In this document: one piece after another, positions 1 to 8,049 of the stretch
Numbering within the stretch: the stretch's first letter is position 1
How the letters are laid out: every line of letters begins with the position of its first letter
NCBI GenBank assembly: GCA_011525385.1
Contig: WTGF01000003.1
Span: forward strand, 1-57,275
Length of the DNA: 57,275 nucleotides
Reading direction: 5' to 3'
Source of the DNA: Chloroflexota bacterium
GTDB taxonomy: Bacteria > Chloroflexota > Anaerolineae > Aggregatilineales > Phototrophicaceae
Program-made: the position numbers and the translations under genes
The notes under the pieces: model-generated
Databases searched by the model: none
The model's input: the letters and a program-made list of their open reading frames with translations, nothing else
Told to the model about the DNA's origin: nothing

Positions 1-477
1 GGGGGGGGGGGGGGTACCCCCTCCCCAGATCGGCAGTTGAGTACAGGCCAGGTTGACAGCGGCGGGACTGCGGGAAATTCTGTGGCGATTGCGGGCGAGC
101 CAAGGGTGAGCGAGCCACCGGCTGGCCCTTACACTTTCGATGTGATTGTAGCTGGTGTCTTTTTGCGCGACCTGACGGTTCGCGTGGCCACTGACCGCCG
201 GTCGCCCCAACACTTTTCGTCATTAAGAGGCGCTCAGGCTTTGGTTTGAAGTTTGTGTCCATTTGCGCGTACAGCAATATGCTTTTGGGAGAATAGCGAC
301 TCCTTTGGAGTATGTCGCAAGGCGGGGAGTTTTGTTGAGGGCAGAGGCGAGGTCTCCAGCATTGTCGGGTTTTTGGCGTCGCGCTTGTTGGGCGCGACAA
401 GCCACGGAACGTAAAATGCTGGAGATACCTCGCCTTGGAACTTGTCCAGGAGCTAGACTGACGCGCGCTGTCGTCCC
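1..477. other. Contig edge without a supported gene
   Basis: The first 14 bases are G and are followed by a short GC palindrome, which looks like a sequencing or assembly edge artefact. A TTG-initiated open frame at 37-249 has no ribosome binding site and no recognisable protein, so no gene is called. The stretch does contain folded DNA: a small hairpin at about 296-318 (GCGACTCC pairing with GGAG and GTCGC, with a bulge) and a much larger inverted repeat at 346-434, listed separately. Confidence 0.6.
346..434. repeat. 89-nt imperfect inverted repeat with nested stem
   Basis: The outer arms are 346-363 and 415-434. They are complementary throughout except for a 2-nt bulge on the right arm. 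Inside lies a second stem, TGGC plus GTCGCGC (374-384) pairing with GCGCGAC (392-398) and GCCA (401-404), with an AA bulge. The element lies 44 nt beyond the stop of the minus-strand phage-tail-like gene. It could be a structured RNA, a strong transcript end or a remnant of a small mobile element. It lacks a terminal T-run and lacks the AAC/GTT core boxes of integron attC sites. The fold is clear; the role is unknown. Confidence 0.6.
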
Positions 478-1083
478 TTACTGCACGCCGTAGATGGTAA
501 TGTTGACCGATGTGTCTATTGCTGTTCTACGATTATCCCTGCTTCGAGTGACAGCAACGTTGTCGTAGCCGTTATTTGTAACGCGCAATATAACTGTGTG
601 TCTCTTGGCATCAATGGCTAGAACACTCTGGTTTTGATAGATCGTGATGTAACGGTAAAGTCCTGATAAATCTGTGTGCACCACCCGCGTACTTGTGTTG
701 ACATCACTTGTGATCTTGCTTACCAATATCCAGTGACCGGATCGCGTTAGGTTGTCATAAACGTATAGCCACAAATAGTCCGACCAGGTTGTGAGATCCG
801 TATCGCCATTTGCGGTATAGGTCCCTAGCTCTTTGTAACGCAGACCGTTCGGCGACCATTGTGGTGCTGCGCTATTCCCCTCACTTATCAGGAAGTGCGG
901 CTTATCAGCCGACGGTGGTGGCAAGGGTTCCAACTCGCGAACCCCGGTGGACACCGGAATACTACCCACCTCCGTCGCCTTGTGCAAAAATGAATTTGCA
1001 AGCTGATCTTTGATTTGACCGTTAAAGTCCGCTGCCGAGACAAGCTCGCCGGTGACCCAGGTCTTAATCGCTGGTGCTGACAT
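478..1083 (-). CDS. Phage tail/structural-like protein
   Basis: A 201-residue protein without signal peptide or membrane segment. Its N-terminus (T-W-V-T-G-E-L-V-S-A-A-D-F-N followed by a short helix) is the pattern commonly seen at the start of phage minor structural or tail-fibre-associated proteins ('W.aGE.vtAadlN..irdnl'). The rest is predicted beta-rich, with the low-complexity spacing of a tail appendage. A near-ideal AGGAGG ribosome binding site at 1094-1099 fixes the ATG at 1083. No other phage genes are visible, so this is a lone remnant or the edge of an element lying beyond the window. A LexA-type box lies about 90 bp upstream. Family assignment rests on the N-terminal motif only; the specific role is unknown. 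Confidence 0.55.
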   Translation of the reverse strand: MSAPAIKTWVTGELVSAADFNGQIKDQLANSFLHKATEVGSIPVSTGVRELEPLPPPSADKPHFLISEGNSAAPQWSPNGLRYKELGTYTANGDTDLTTWSDYLWLYVYDNLTRSGHWILVSKITSDVNTSTRVVHTDLSGLYRYITIYQNQSVLAIDAKRHTVILRVTNNGYDNVAVTRSRDNRRTAIDTSVNITIYGVQ

Positions 1084-1173
1084 AATGGTGTTGCCTCCTA
1101 AAAGTGGTTCAGAAAATGTGGCTAAATCCTGCCCGCCGATTGTGGTCGGATTAAGCAGTTGCAGGCAGAATAC

Positions 1174-1186
1174 CGAACATTTGTTC
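1174..1186. promoter_or_regulatory. LexA/SOS-type box candidate
   Basis: CGAACATTTGTTC carries the perfect dyad GAAC-N4-GTTC, the core of the Gram-positive type LexA (Cheo) box. It lies 91 bp upstream of the phage-tail-like gene at 478-1083 and in no coding sequence. SOS control of a phage-derived gene would make sense, but no lexA or recA gene is present here to compare. The call is by motif only. Confidence 0.4.
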
Positions 1187-1338
1187 TATATTCAAGGATG
1201 AATTTGATTATAATCGGGTTTGAATCTGCCGAGGCGTTCACTCTAGAGGCTATGGGGAAACTAACCGCTATTTGAGCATGGTCGATGTTGTCATGGCCCA
1301 AATACGGTACGAGCGAATTTGTCGGTGGAGACGCCTTG

Positions 1339-2823
1339 CTAGAGTTCGGCGAAGGTACCTTTCAGTGTCGGATAGAGGGACTGGTAGATTTTATAGCGCT
1401 GGGCGTAGATAGGCGCATTCTCGCCGACGGCCACACCCTCGCCGGTTTGGATCATCGCTGCGCAGGCGGAGGCGACATCATCGAAGACGTCCGCGGCAAC
1501 AGAGGCCAGGATCGCCGCGCCGAATGCCCCGCCTTCGGTGGTATTGACGTTGACGAGGGGCGCGCCCAGCACATCGGCGATGATCTGTTGCCAGATCGGG
1601 CTCTTGGCGCCGCCGCCGCTGATGCGCACTTCAAACTCCTGCGGCAATCCAACCTGGTCGATGAGCGTGAAGGAGTCTTTCAAGCCGTAGGCGACGCCTT
1701 CCAGCACGGCGCGGGTCATGTGGCCGCGGGTGTGGCGGCTGGTGATGCCGATAAAGGCGCCCCGCGCCAAGGGGTCGGGATGCGGACTGCGCTCGCCGGT
1801 GAGGTAGGGCAAGAAGAAGAGTCCCTCGCTGCCTGCCGCGACTTCCGCCGCTTCCGCCAGCAAGCTGTCGTAGTCCATATCGGCGGCAAAGGTATCCTTG
1901 TACCATTGCAAGCTGCCGGCGGCGCTGAGCATGACACCCATGAAGTGCCAGGTGCCCGGTACAGCGTGACAAAAGGCGTGCAAGCGACCCTCCGGCTCGT
2001 AGGCGTAGCTGCTCAGGGGGGCGAAGACCACGCCGGATGTGCCCACTGTGACGCCGACTTTGTCCGGCGTGACACAGCCCATGCCGATCGCGCCCGCGGC
2101 TTGATCGCCGCCACCGCCGACAACCGGCGTGCCGGCCCTGAGCCCGGTGGCGCCCGCGGCGGCAGCGCTGATCCGCGATGTCACCTGTGTGCCTTCATGG
2201 ACGGGCGGCATCCATGCTGCCGGGATCTCCAGCGCGTCCAACACGTCCTGCGACCAGGCGCGCTCGGCGACGTTGAGCAGGGAAGTCCCGGCCGCGCCGG
2301 CTAAATCCGTCGCGTAGGCGTCGGTCAGCTTGTAGCGTATGTAGTCTTTGGGCAGCAATACCTGTGCCGCTTCCGCATAGACCTCCGGCTCGTTGTCGCG
2401 TACCCAGAGGATTTTGGGCGCGGTGAAGCCAGTCAGTGCTGGATTGCCAGTCAATTCCAGCAGCCGATTTGCTCCGATGGCCTCGGTCATATAGTCGCAT
2501 TGTGACCCGGTGCGCTGGTCGTTCCACAGGATCGATGGCCGCAGCACCTGGCCCTGATTATCAAGCAGGACCAGACCGTGCATCTGTCCCGTCAGCCCGA
2601 TGGCGCTGATGTCGTCGCCGCTCAAGCCAGATTCCGCCAGTGCGGCGCGAATGCTCTTGACGATGCCGTCCCACCAGTCGGCCGGGTTCTGCTCGCTCCA
2701 TAGCGGCTGGGGCTGGCTGATCGGCTGTGGTGTATTGGCGACGGCGATCACGCCGCCGCTTTCATTGATGATCAGCGCTTTGGCGCCGGTGGTGCTGATA
2801 TCGATTCCCATCAGATATGGCAT
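1339..2823 (-). CDS. xylB: Xylulokinase
   Basis: ATP-dependent phosphorylation of D-xylulose to xylulose 5-phosphate, the second step of the isomerase pathway, in the cytoplasm. The 494-residue length is normal for FGGY kinases. The phosphate-binding start MGIDISTTGAKAL is at residues 5-17; the substrate-site signature T-G-Q-M-H-G-L is at 78-84 and I-L-W-N-D-Q-R-T at 98-105. The catalytic Asp is D240 in GGGGDQAAGA, and GERSPHPDP, typical of xylulokinases, follows later. GAGAGGAAACACT precedes the ATG. It lies downstream of xylA on the same strand across a 147-bp gap containing a stem-loop, so the two are probably one transcription unit with xylA first. The neighbour makes xylulose, rather than glycerol or ribulose, the likely substrate. 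Confidence 0.95.
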   Translation of the reverse strand: MPYLMGIDISTTGAKALIINESGGVIAVANTPQPISQPQPLWSEQNPADWWDGIVKSIRAALAESGLSGDDISAIGLTGQMHGLVLLDNQGQVLRPSILWNDQRTGSQCDYMTEAIGANRLLELTGNPALTGFTAPKILWVRDNEPEVYAEAAQVLLPKDYIRYKLTDAYATDLAGAAGTSLLNVAERAWSQDVLDALEIPAAWMPPVHEGTQVTSRISAAAAGATGLRAGTPVVGGGGDQAAGAIGMGCVTPDKVGVTVGTSGVVFAPLSSYAYEPEGRLHAFCHAVPGTWHFMGVMLSAAGSLQWYKDTFAADMDYDSLLAEAAEVAAGSEGLFFLPYLTGERSPHPDPLARGAFIGITSRHTRGHMTRAVLEGVAYGLKDSFTLIDQVGLPQEFEVRISGGGAKSPIWQQIIADVLGAPLVNVNTTEGGAFGAAILASVAADVFDDVASACAAMIQTGEGVAVGENAPIYAQRYKIYQSLYPTLKGTFAEL

Positions 2824-2861
2824 AGTGTTTCCTCTCCCAAAGATTCTGGCGGCGAGTTGAG

Positions 2862-2930
2862 TCTTGCATCGCAGGAGCGACCGCCCGGGTCACCCGAAGG
2901 CGCATTTAAATCAGCGCGGAAGATGCAAGA
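2862..2930. repeat. Stem-loop between xylA and xylB
   Basis: TCTTGCATC (2862-2870) and GATGCAAGA (2922-2930) are perfect 9-bp inverted arms. The intervening 51 bp holds a smaller CGGGT/CCCG palindrome resembling the GGGCGAC dispersed repeat of this window. It has no T-run, so it is more likely an mRNA processing or stabilising hairpin within the xylAB transcript than a terminator. Confidence 0.4.
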
Positions 2931-2970
2931 GGCGCCGCTTTACAGTCTCGAAGGCCGGGCTGCAATGGCG

Positions 2971-4137
2971 CTAACGCACACCCATCAGAATATCAAAGGT
3001 CAATTGATCCAGCCGCTCATAGGGCAAGTCCCGCGCGCCCATGCCGACGCGATCAAAGGCGATCGCTTTCAGCTTGTCGGCGGCGGCTTTACTATAGCCA
3101 TCTCCCAGCCAACTGTAGCTGCCATCGTCGGCGTTGATCTCCGCCAGAAGGGCGTTTATTTCGGCATCGGCGTTGAACTGCGCGGCTTTTTCCTTGAAGA
3201 CCAGGTAGGAGCGCATGCAGCCGCGGGCGAATTCCTTGACGTCTTCGTATTGGGAACTGCGATAGGCATGGGCGTCGAAATGACGGCTGCCGTCATAGCC
3301 GACATCTTCCAGGAAGCGCACCAGATGGAAATTCTGCTTGAGCATCATGCTGCCGAAGCGGAAGTCTTGATCGTAGCGGCCGAACATCTGGTCGTTGAGA
3401 TCGATATGGAAGAGCTTGCCGGCATCCCAGGCTTGGGCGACGGCGTGGGTGAAGTTCAAGCCAGCCATGTGCTCGTGGGCGACCTCGGGATTGACGCCGA
3501 CCATGTCGGGATCATCAAGGGTGGCGATGAAACCGAGCATGCTGCCGACGGTGGGGAAGTAGATGTCGCTGCGCGGTTCGTTGGGTTTCGGTTCCAGGGC
3601 GAAGCGGTAACCATAACCATTGTCTTTGGAGTATTCGCAGAGGAAGTTGACGGCGTCGCGCATGCGCTTGACGCCGTCGGCGGGGTTCTTGGCGCTGTCG
3701 CATTCGGCGCCTTCGCGGCCGCCCCAGAAGACATAGATCTCTGCGCCGAGCTCCGCGCCCAGGTCCATTGAGCACATCGTTTTCTGCAGGGCGTAGGCGC
3801 GCACGGCCGGATCGTTGCTGGTGAAAGCGCCGTCCTTGAAAGCGGGATCAAAGAAGAGGTTGGTGGTGGCCATAGGGCAGACGATGCCGGTCTCGTCCAG
3901 GGCGCGCTTGAAATCGGCGACGATTTGCTCGCGCTCGGCGGCGGTGGCGTCGATGGGCACCAGGTCGTTGTCGTGCAGGTTGACGCCCCAAGCGCCGACC
4001 TCCGCCAGCATGCGCACGATATCCACGGGCGAGATGGTCTCGCGGGTGGGCGCGCCGAAGGGATCGCGGCCGACATTGCCGACTGTCCACAAGCCGAAGC
4101 TGAATTTGTGTTCCGGTCGGGGAGTGTAATCCGCCAT
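2971..4137 (-). CDS. xylA: Xylose isomerase
   Basis: Interconverts D-xylose and D-xylulose using two divalent metals (cytoplasmic TIM barrel). At 388 residues it matches the short class I enzymes typified by Streptomyces rather than the 440-residue E. coli type. Catalytic and metal residues line up with that class: H55 and D58 in [15 protein letters not shown] at 135-143, E182 and K184 in E-P-K-P-N-E-P, E218 and H221 in P-E-V-A-H-E-H, and D246 in H-I-D-L-N-D. AAAGGAC nine bases ahead supports the ATG. It is first in the xylAB unit. A long, partly AT-rich upstream region with a palindrome at 4302-4319 may carry its control site. Confidence 0.97.
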   Translation of the reverse strand: MADYTPRPEHKFSFGLWTVGNVGRDPFGAPTRETISPVDIVRMLAEVGAWGVNLHDNDLVPIDATAAEREQIVADFKRALDETGIVCPMATTNLFFDPAFKDGAFTSNDPAVRAYALQKTMCSMDLGAELGAEIYVFWGGREGAECDSAKNPADGVKRMRDAVNFLCEYSKDNGYGYRFALEPKPNEPRSDIYFPTVGSMLGFIATLDDPDMVGVNPEVAHEHMAGLNFTHAVAQAWDAGKLFHIDLNDQMFGRYDQDFRFGSMMLKQNFHLVRFLEDVGYDGSRHFDAHAYRSSQYEDVKEFARGCMRSYLVFKEKAAQFNADAEINALLAEINADDGSYSWLGDGYSKAAADKLKAIAFDRVGMGARDLPYERLDQLTFDILMGVR

Positions 4138-4301
4138 TTTCGCTGTCCTTTGCTAGAGCCGATATAGGGGTGATTGTAACAAAAAGGCCCGTTGCGGGCG
4201 ACATAGTGATGGAGTGCCGGCAGAAGAATCGACATTCGGATGATTGTTCGCAGTTGAAACGGGGTTCGGGTTTTGAAATCTGGGGAAAAAGGTTGTTGAA
4301 A

Positions 4302-4319
4302 ATAGAATATATGTTCTAT
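4302..4319. promoter_or_regulatory. 18-bp palindrome upstream of xylA
   Basis: ATAGAATATATGTTCTAT is self-complementary at 16 of 18 positions and lies 165 bp upstream of the xylA start in the only AT-rich patch of the intergenic region. It shares 14 of 18 positions with the LexA-like site at 1172-1189, so both could be bound by one regulator, or this could be a xylose-responsive operator overlapping a promoter. No binding protein can be assigned. Confidence 0.35.
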
Positions 4320-4433
4320 AATATAAGCATGTAGTCTTATTAGATTGAGCGTTGCGCCGTGTGGAATGGCTTGTGACAGGGCAAAGGCCTCCGGCGCATT
4401 CACGGATCAGATTGATGTTTAGCGAGGTGCGCG

Positions 4434-4595
4434 ATGTTGCATCCAGAAACAAAACCCGTTGATGGCGTTCCCAGCGGCGGCAGGCCGACCAGACCAAACC
4501 CTGCGCCGCGAACCCCCGCCAAGCGCCCGCCGGCGACGAGTCGTCCGCCGCCCGCGTTGATACAGCGTACCTGGACAAGCCAATTGAGTATCTGA
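4434..4595 (+). CDS. Possible 53-aa Pro/Arg-rich small protein
   Basis: A short frame starts with ATG preceded by GCGAGG at a workable distance. The product is dominated by P, R, T and A (for example G-G-R-P-T-R-P-N-P-A-P-R-T-P). Its composition resembles the Pro/Arg/Thr linker near the C-terminus of the FN3 protein encoded just downstream (residues about 580-610), so it may be a decayed fragment of such a linker rather than a gene. There is no domain. Low confidence. Confidence 0.18.
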   Translation: MLHPETKPVDGVPSGGRPTRPNPAPRTPAKRPPATSRPPPALIQRTWTSQLSI

Positions 4596-4710
4596 AGCGC
4601 TTTGCCCATGGAAGTACAGTTTCCGCGTTCGGGCGGTGAAAGCTGTCGGAGCGAATGAGTGGGCAGAGACCAGCATGAGAAATACCTAACTCGAAAATCA
4701 GGAGGAAAAC

Positions 4711-6771
4711 GTGAAACGCTTTATTCTGCTTCTATGTACAATTGCCCTAGTCGTACCGCTGGCATTGGCCCAGCGCCCGCGCTTAAAAATTCCCGCGCCA
4801 ACCGACTTCGAGATTGTCGGACGCTATGCGATTTGGGATTCAGCGCCGATTGCAACTCAATATGATCTGCGCTGGCGCCCCACTCACATCTCACCCTGGA
4901 TACAGACATCTGTTCGGGATGGCGAGACCAAATACCGGCTTGATGGCGTTCCACTCAACCACGAACATACATTTGAAGTCAGAGCATTTCTGGCTCCTGA
5001 TGTTTACAGCGATTGGGTTCGGTACGTATCTGCGATACCCGTCCCCCCGCCTGAAATCCCGCGCCCTGTGCTCAGGTTTGATGAGAACATGAAATGGGAC
5101 GCGATAGAGGGTATTACGCAATATCACCTACAACTGCTTGGTTGTGACGGGAAGATTGACGGCTCTCTCACAGTCGGCACGACATATCGGCCAACACGCC
5201 AGTTGCCTTCGTACAACATTGCCCATGTCTTGCAAGTCCGCGCCCGTGGCGACGGTAGCACGTACAAGCCCGAAAGCGACTGGAGCGCGCCATTTATTTT
5301 GTGCGCCGATGATCTGATTCCGCCGCCAACGCCGACAGCATTCCCGGCGGGATATGAAACAGAGACGCCCTTGCCGCCAGCACCGCCGCCCACCGACATT
5401 CCAATCGAGCCGCCTTATCGAGAAGAAAGTCGCCCCGGTTGCTTTTGGGTCGGTGATTTCGTAACAGATGGTTATCAGCGTGTCGATAGGCATCGTGACG
5501 GGACTTGCTACGAGAGAATCAGCAGCCGCATAACGCGGGAAGAGCAATGCAATGCAACTCCTGGAGGGCTTCCGCGCATTGTGGAAGTTCAACCGCGTTC
5601 ATTTTTCGACCGGCGCGTCGATTGCAGTTTGCAGCCGCCGGCAAACTTCAAAGTGGTCAATGATGTCGCGTTATGGGATGCCGTTCCTGGCGTGTCCGGC
5701 TATCGCTTGAATTGGCGCGTAGGTGATAACCGTTGGACTACGATTGACGTTCCAGCGACCCAGACGATATACCGTCTGGGTGATGACGATCGGTTTGACC
5801 GGAATCGAGCCTATAAGTTCGCAATACAGGCAGTTGCCTTGACGGATAGCACTCAGAGCGACAGTTTGTTGAGTCCGGAAATCACAGCTACGTTGCCGCT
5901 GCTTGATCTTGCTGTTCCGTCAGGCTTTGAGCACGACGCAGCAAGCAAGCGAGTGTCATGGCAGGCTGTTGACAATGCTATTGGCTATACCGTGAGCGTC
6001 TTCCGTTGTGATGTTGGCTCGAATACGACAAACGTGCTAGGGAGGCACTATCATCTGGGCGATCCGGTGCAGAATGTTTATCGCGTGGGACAAGTACGAT
6101 CAATCTATGACGATGGGCATCTTGGCCCCTGGAGTCACTCGCTAGTATTCTGCAACATTGAAGCACCTCCCCTTGCCGTGCCTACCGGTTTGCAGGTTAC
6201 GGCTGGGGTGAATAGCTTTACCTGGCAAGTTGACCCTGTATCGGAAGCGACCGGCTATGTGGTAGGGTATCGCGTGGCTGGCAGCACTGCCGCGTCTGAT
6301 AGCACAGTCCCATACACCGAAGTCGCTTCCAGCACCCATACTGGAACAGTAGACGGATTGGCGGCAAACACGCAGTACCAGGTTCGAGTACGAGCAACAA
6401 ACGCGGAAGGGGAATCCGGCGACACTGCGTCTATTGCGGTGACGACTCTAAGCCCTACGCAGCCGCCAACCGACCAGCCCGATCCTGACCCTGATCCCGA
6501 TCCAACCGCGAGGCCAACTGCGCGTCCTACGAGTCGTCCTCAACCCCCACCCCAGCCGACCGAGCCACCGGTGACGTGCTCACCGCGCGGCGGCCCTTGG
6601 GTGCAGAGTTGGACAGAGAGGAAAGGCCCGGAGCGTTGCCAGCACGCCAGGCGCTGTTCGGTGACATTGCAGCAGTATGAATGTACAGACGGAAGGCGCT
6701 ATAACCAGCGGATAGGTTCGCCGTCTTGTGGCGAGTGGTACTTTGAAGGCTCGCCATCGTGCCCCCGTTGA
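4711..6771 (+). CDS. Secreted fibronectin type III repeat protein
   Basis: A 686-residue protein with a classical signal peptide (M-K-R-F-I-L-L-L-C..., cleavage after A-L-A about residue 20), so it is exported. It consists of about five FN3-like beta-sandwich repeats: two degenerate ones at about 28-205, a Cys-containing spacer at 205-310, two more at about 310-490 and a canonical one at about 492-580 (P-T-G-L-Q-V-T-A ... A-N-T-Q-Y-Q-V-R-V-R-A). A Pro/Asp/Thr-rich linker at 580-620 leads to a small Cys-rich C-terminal domain (six Cys). AGGAGG at 4700-4705 fixes the GTG start. No catalytic domain or sortase/LPXTG signal is seen; a surface or matrix adhesion role is plausible but unproven. Its codon use looks less GC-rich than its neighbours, which may indicate transfer. 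Confidence 0.7.
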   Translation: MKRFILLLCTIALVVPLALAQRPRLKIPAPTDFEIVGRYAIWDSAPIATQYDLRWRPTHISPWIQTSVRDGETKYRLDGVPLNHEHTFEVRAFLAPDVYSDWVRYVSAIPVPPPEIPRPVLRFDENMKWDAIEGITQYHLQLLGCDGKIDGSLTVGTTYRPTRQLPSYNIAHVLQVRARGDGSTYKPESDWSAPFILCADDLIPPPTPTAFPAGYETETPLPPAPPPTDIPIEPPYREESRPGCFWVGDFVTDGYQRVDRHRDGTCYERISSRITREEQCNATPGGLPRIVEVQPRSFFDRRVDCSLQPPANFKVVNDVALWDAVPGVSGYRLNWRVGDNRWTTIDVPATQTIYRLGDDDRFDRNRAYKFAIQAVALTDSTQSDSLLSPEITATLPLLDLAVPSGFEHDAASKRVSWQAVDNAIGYTVSVFRCDVGSNTTNVLGRHYHLGDPVQNVYRVGQVRSIYDDGHLGPWSHSLVFCNIEAPPLAVPTGLQVTAGVNSFTWQVDPVSEATGYVVGYRVAGSTAASDSTVPYTEVASSTHTGTVDGLAANTQYQVRVRATNAEGESGDTASIAVTTLSPTQPPTDQPDPDPDPDPTARPTARPTSRPQPPPQPTEPPVTCSPRGGPWVQSWTERKGPERCQHARRCSVTLQQYECTDGRRYNQRIGSPSCGEWYFEGSPSCPR

Positions 6772-7269
6772 GTCTAGTTACTAGCCAGGATACGGATGAT
6801 GCCCGACACGAACTACCTCACCGAGAGCTACCTGCACAGATGTCCCAGGACCTGCGCTGGTTTGACGGCAACACCGTTGATGCGAATCACCTGCAGTCTC
6901 GTCCCGCTGCATCGCGATTGGCAACGCGTATAGGCGGGAAAAGAATCCCAAGGTTGGGGCAGGCTGTCCTTGATGAGAGATCATCATAGAAGCGGGGCGG
7001 ACTGCCCATGACGAGGGTGAGTGGATAGACAAGGAAGATCTTGTCCACTCGCCCTTATTACTTACTTCTGTCTGCGCGATGCCCCGTATTATCGCTCTGT
7101 TGCACACCTCCGCCTGAAGCGATATTAGCCCACTCAGCGATCCTTAATCACTTCAAGTATCGACTTCTCGTAACCGCGCTCCAGAGTTGCGACATAGGCA
7201 ATAGCTTGTCCCACTGCTTTCCGCTACACTAGGCGGCGTTGATTCACAGCAACAGCAAAAGCGGAAACA
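6772..7269. other. Intergenic, nothing recognised
   Basis: A 498-bp gap between the FN3 gene and lutA. Only short frames without ribosome binding sites occur. No strong palindrome, terminator or RNA gene was seen. The lut promoter should lie in its right part. Confidence 0.5.
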
Positions 7270-8049
7270 ATGGCATTACTCGAACGCGAATCACCCAAAG
7301 GCAAGCGCGTATCGCTCTTTGTCACCTGCATCGTCGACATGATCTATCCGGGGACCGGCATGTCTGCCGTCGACATCCTGGAGCATATCGGTGTGGACGT
7401 GGACTTTCCCATGGCACAGACCTGCTGCGGGCAACCTGCCTTCAACTCCGGCTATCGCGACGAAGCTCGCACAGTCGCGGTGCATTTTTTCAAGGCTTTC
7501 AAGGATGCCGAGGTCATTGTCACGCCCTCCGGCTCCTGCGCTACTATGGTGCGGCATGAGTATCCGCACTTGTTCACGCCGGACGATGGCGAACTCTATG
7601 AACAGGCGCGGCGTATGGCATCGATCACCTGGGAATTCAGCGAGTTCTTGGTTGATGGCCTGGGCATCGTCGATCTGCAGTTGCAACTACCCGAGAAAGA
7701 GACTTTCGCCATGCACGATGCTTGCCACGGCTTGCGCGGCTTGGGCTTGGGAGGGGCCTCGCGGGAATTGATCGCGAATCTGGGCAATGCCGAACTGGTC
7801 GAGCTCAACGAATGTGAAGTTTGCTGTGGATTCGGCGGCTTGTTCAGCGTCAAGATGGCGGATATCAGCAACGCGATGTTGAAGAACAAAGTCGATAATA
7901 TCAATGACTCGTCCGCGCAGACCATCGTCACCGGCGATGTCAGTTGCTTGACCCAGATGAACGGCGGCTTGTCGCGGGACAAGTCCCGCAAGCGGGTGCT
8001 TCATCTGGTGGACGTTTTGGCCAAGGGGCTTGGCGGAGGACGCGCATGA
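7270..8049 (+). CDS. lutA: LutA-type (Fe-S) oxidoreductase subunit
   Basis: Cysteine-rich subunit of the cytoplasmic LutABC complex, which oxidises L-lactate to pyruvate. The 259-residue length is usual. Two CCG-type cysteine-rich domains are visible: an N-terminal one with Q-T-C-C-G-Q-P-A-F-N-S-G-Y near residue 50 and S-G-S-C-A-T-M, and a C-terminal one with H-D-A-C-H-G-L and C-E-V-C-C-G-F-G-G-L-F-S. These bind an iron-sulfur or related cofactor. Its stop overlaps the lutB ATG (ATGA at 8046-8049), showing translational coupling. It is first of the lutABC unit. Glycolate-oxidase-type GlcF relatives are longer, which argues against that alternative. Confidence 0.92.
   Translation: MALLERESPKGKRVSLFVTCIVDMIYPGTGMSAVDILEHIGVDVDFPMAQTCCGQPAFNSGYRDEARTVAVHFFKAFKDAEVIVTPSGSCATMVRHEYPHLFTPDDGELYEQARRMASITWEFSEFLVDGLGIVDLQLQLPEKETFAMHDACHGLRGLGLGGASRELIANLGNAELVELNECEVCCGFGGLFSVKMADISNAMLKNKVDNINDSSAQTIVTGDVSCLTQMNGGLSRDKSRKRVLHLVDVLAKGLGGGRA

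Larger units (their letters stand above)
4138..4710. other. Divergent intergenic region, xylA / FN3 gene
   Basis: 573 bp separate the divergent starts of xylA and the fibronectin-III gene. An AT-rich block at about 4285-4340 contains the palindrome listed at 4302-4319 and probably holds the xylA promoter. The right half is GC-rich and encodes only a doubtful 53-residue Pro/Arg-rich frame (4434-4595). No regulator gene is present. Confidence 0.5.

Noticed and set aside
37..249. 70-residue open frame at the left edge
   Set aside because: TTG start, no ribosome binding site, no recognisable protein, next to a poly-G artefact.
346..434. Integron attC site
   Set aside because: Imperfect palindrome with bulges, but the required AAC and GTT core boxes are missing and no integrase or cassette pattern is seen.
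1285..2304. Long plus-strand open frame opposite xylB
   Set aside because: Shadow of GC-rich codon use; the minus-strand xylulokinase has all family motifs.
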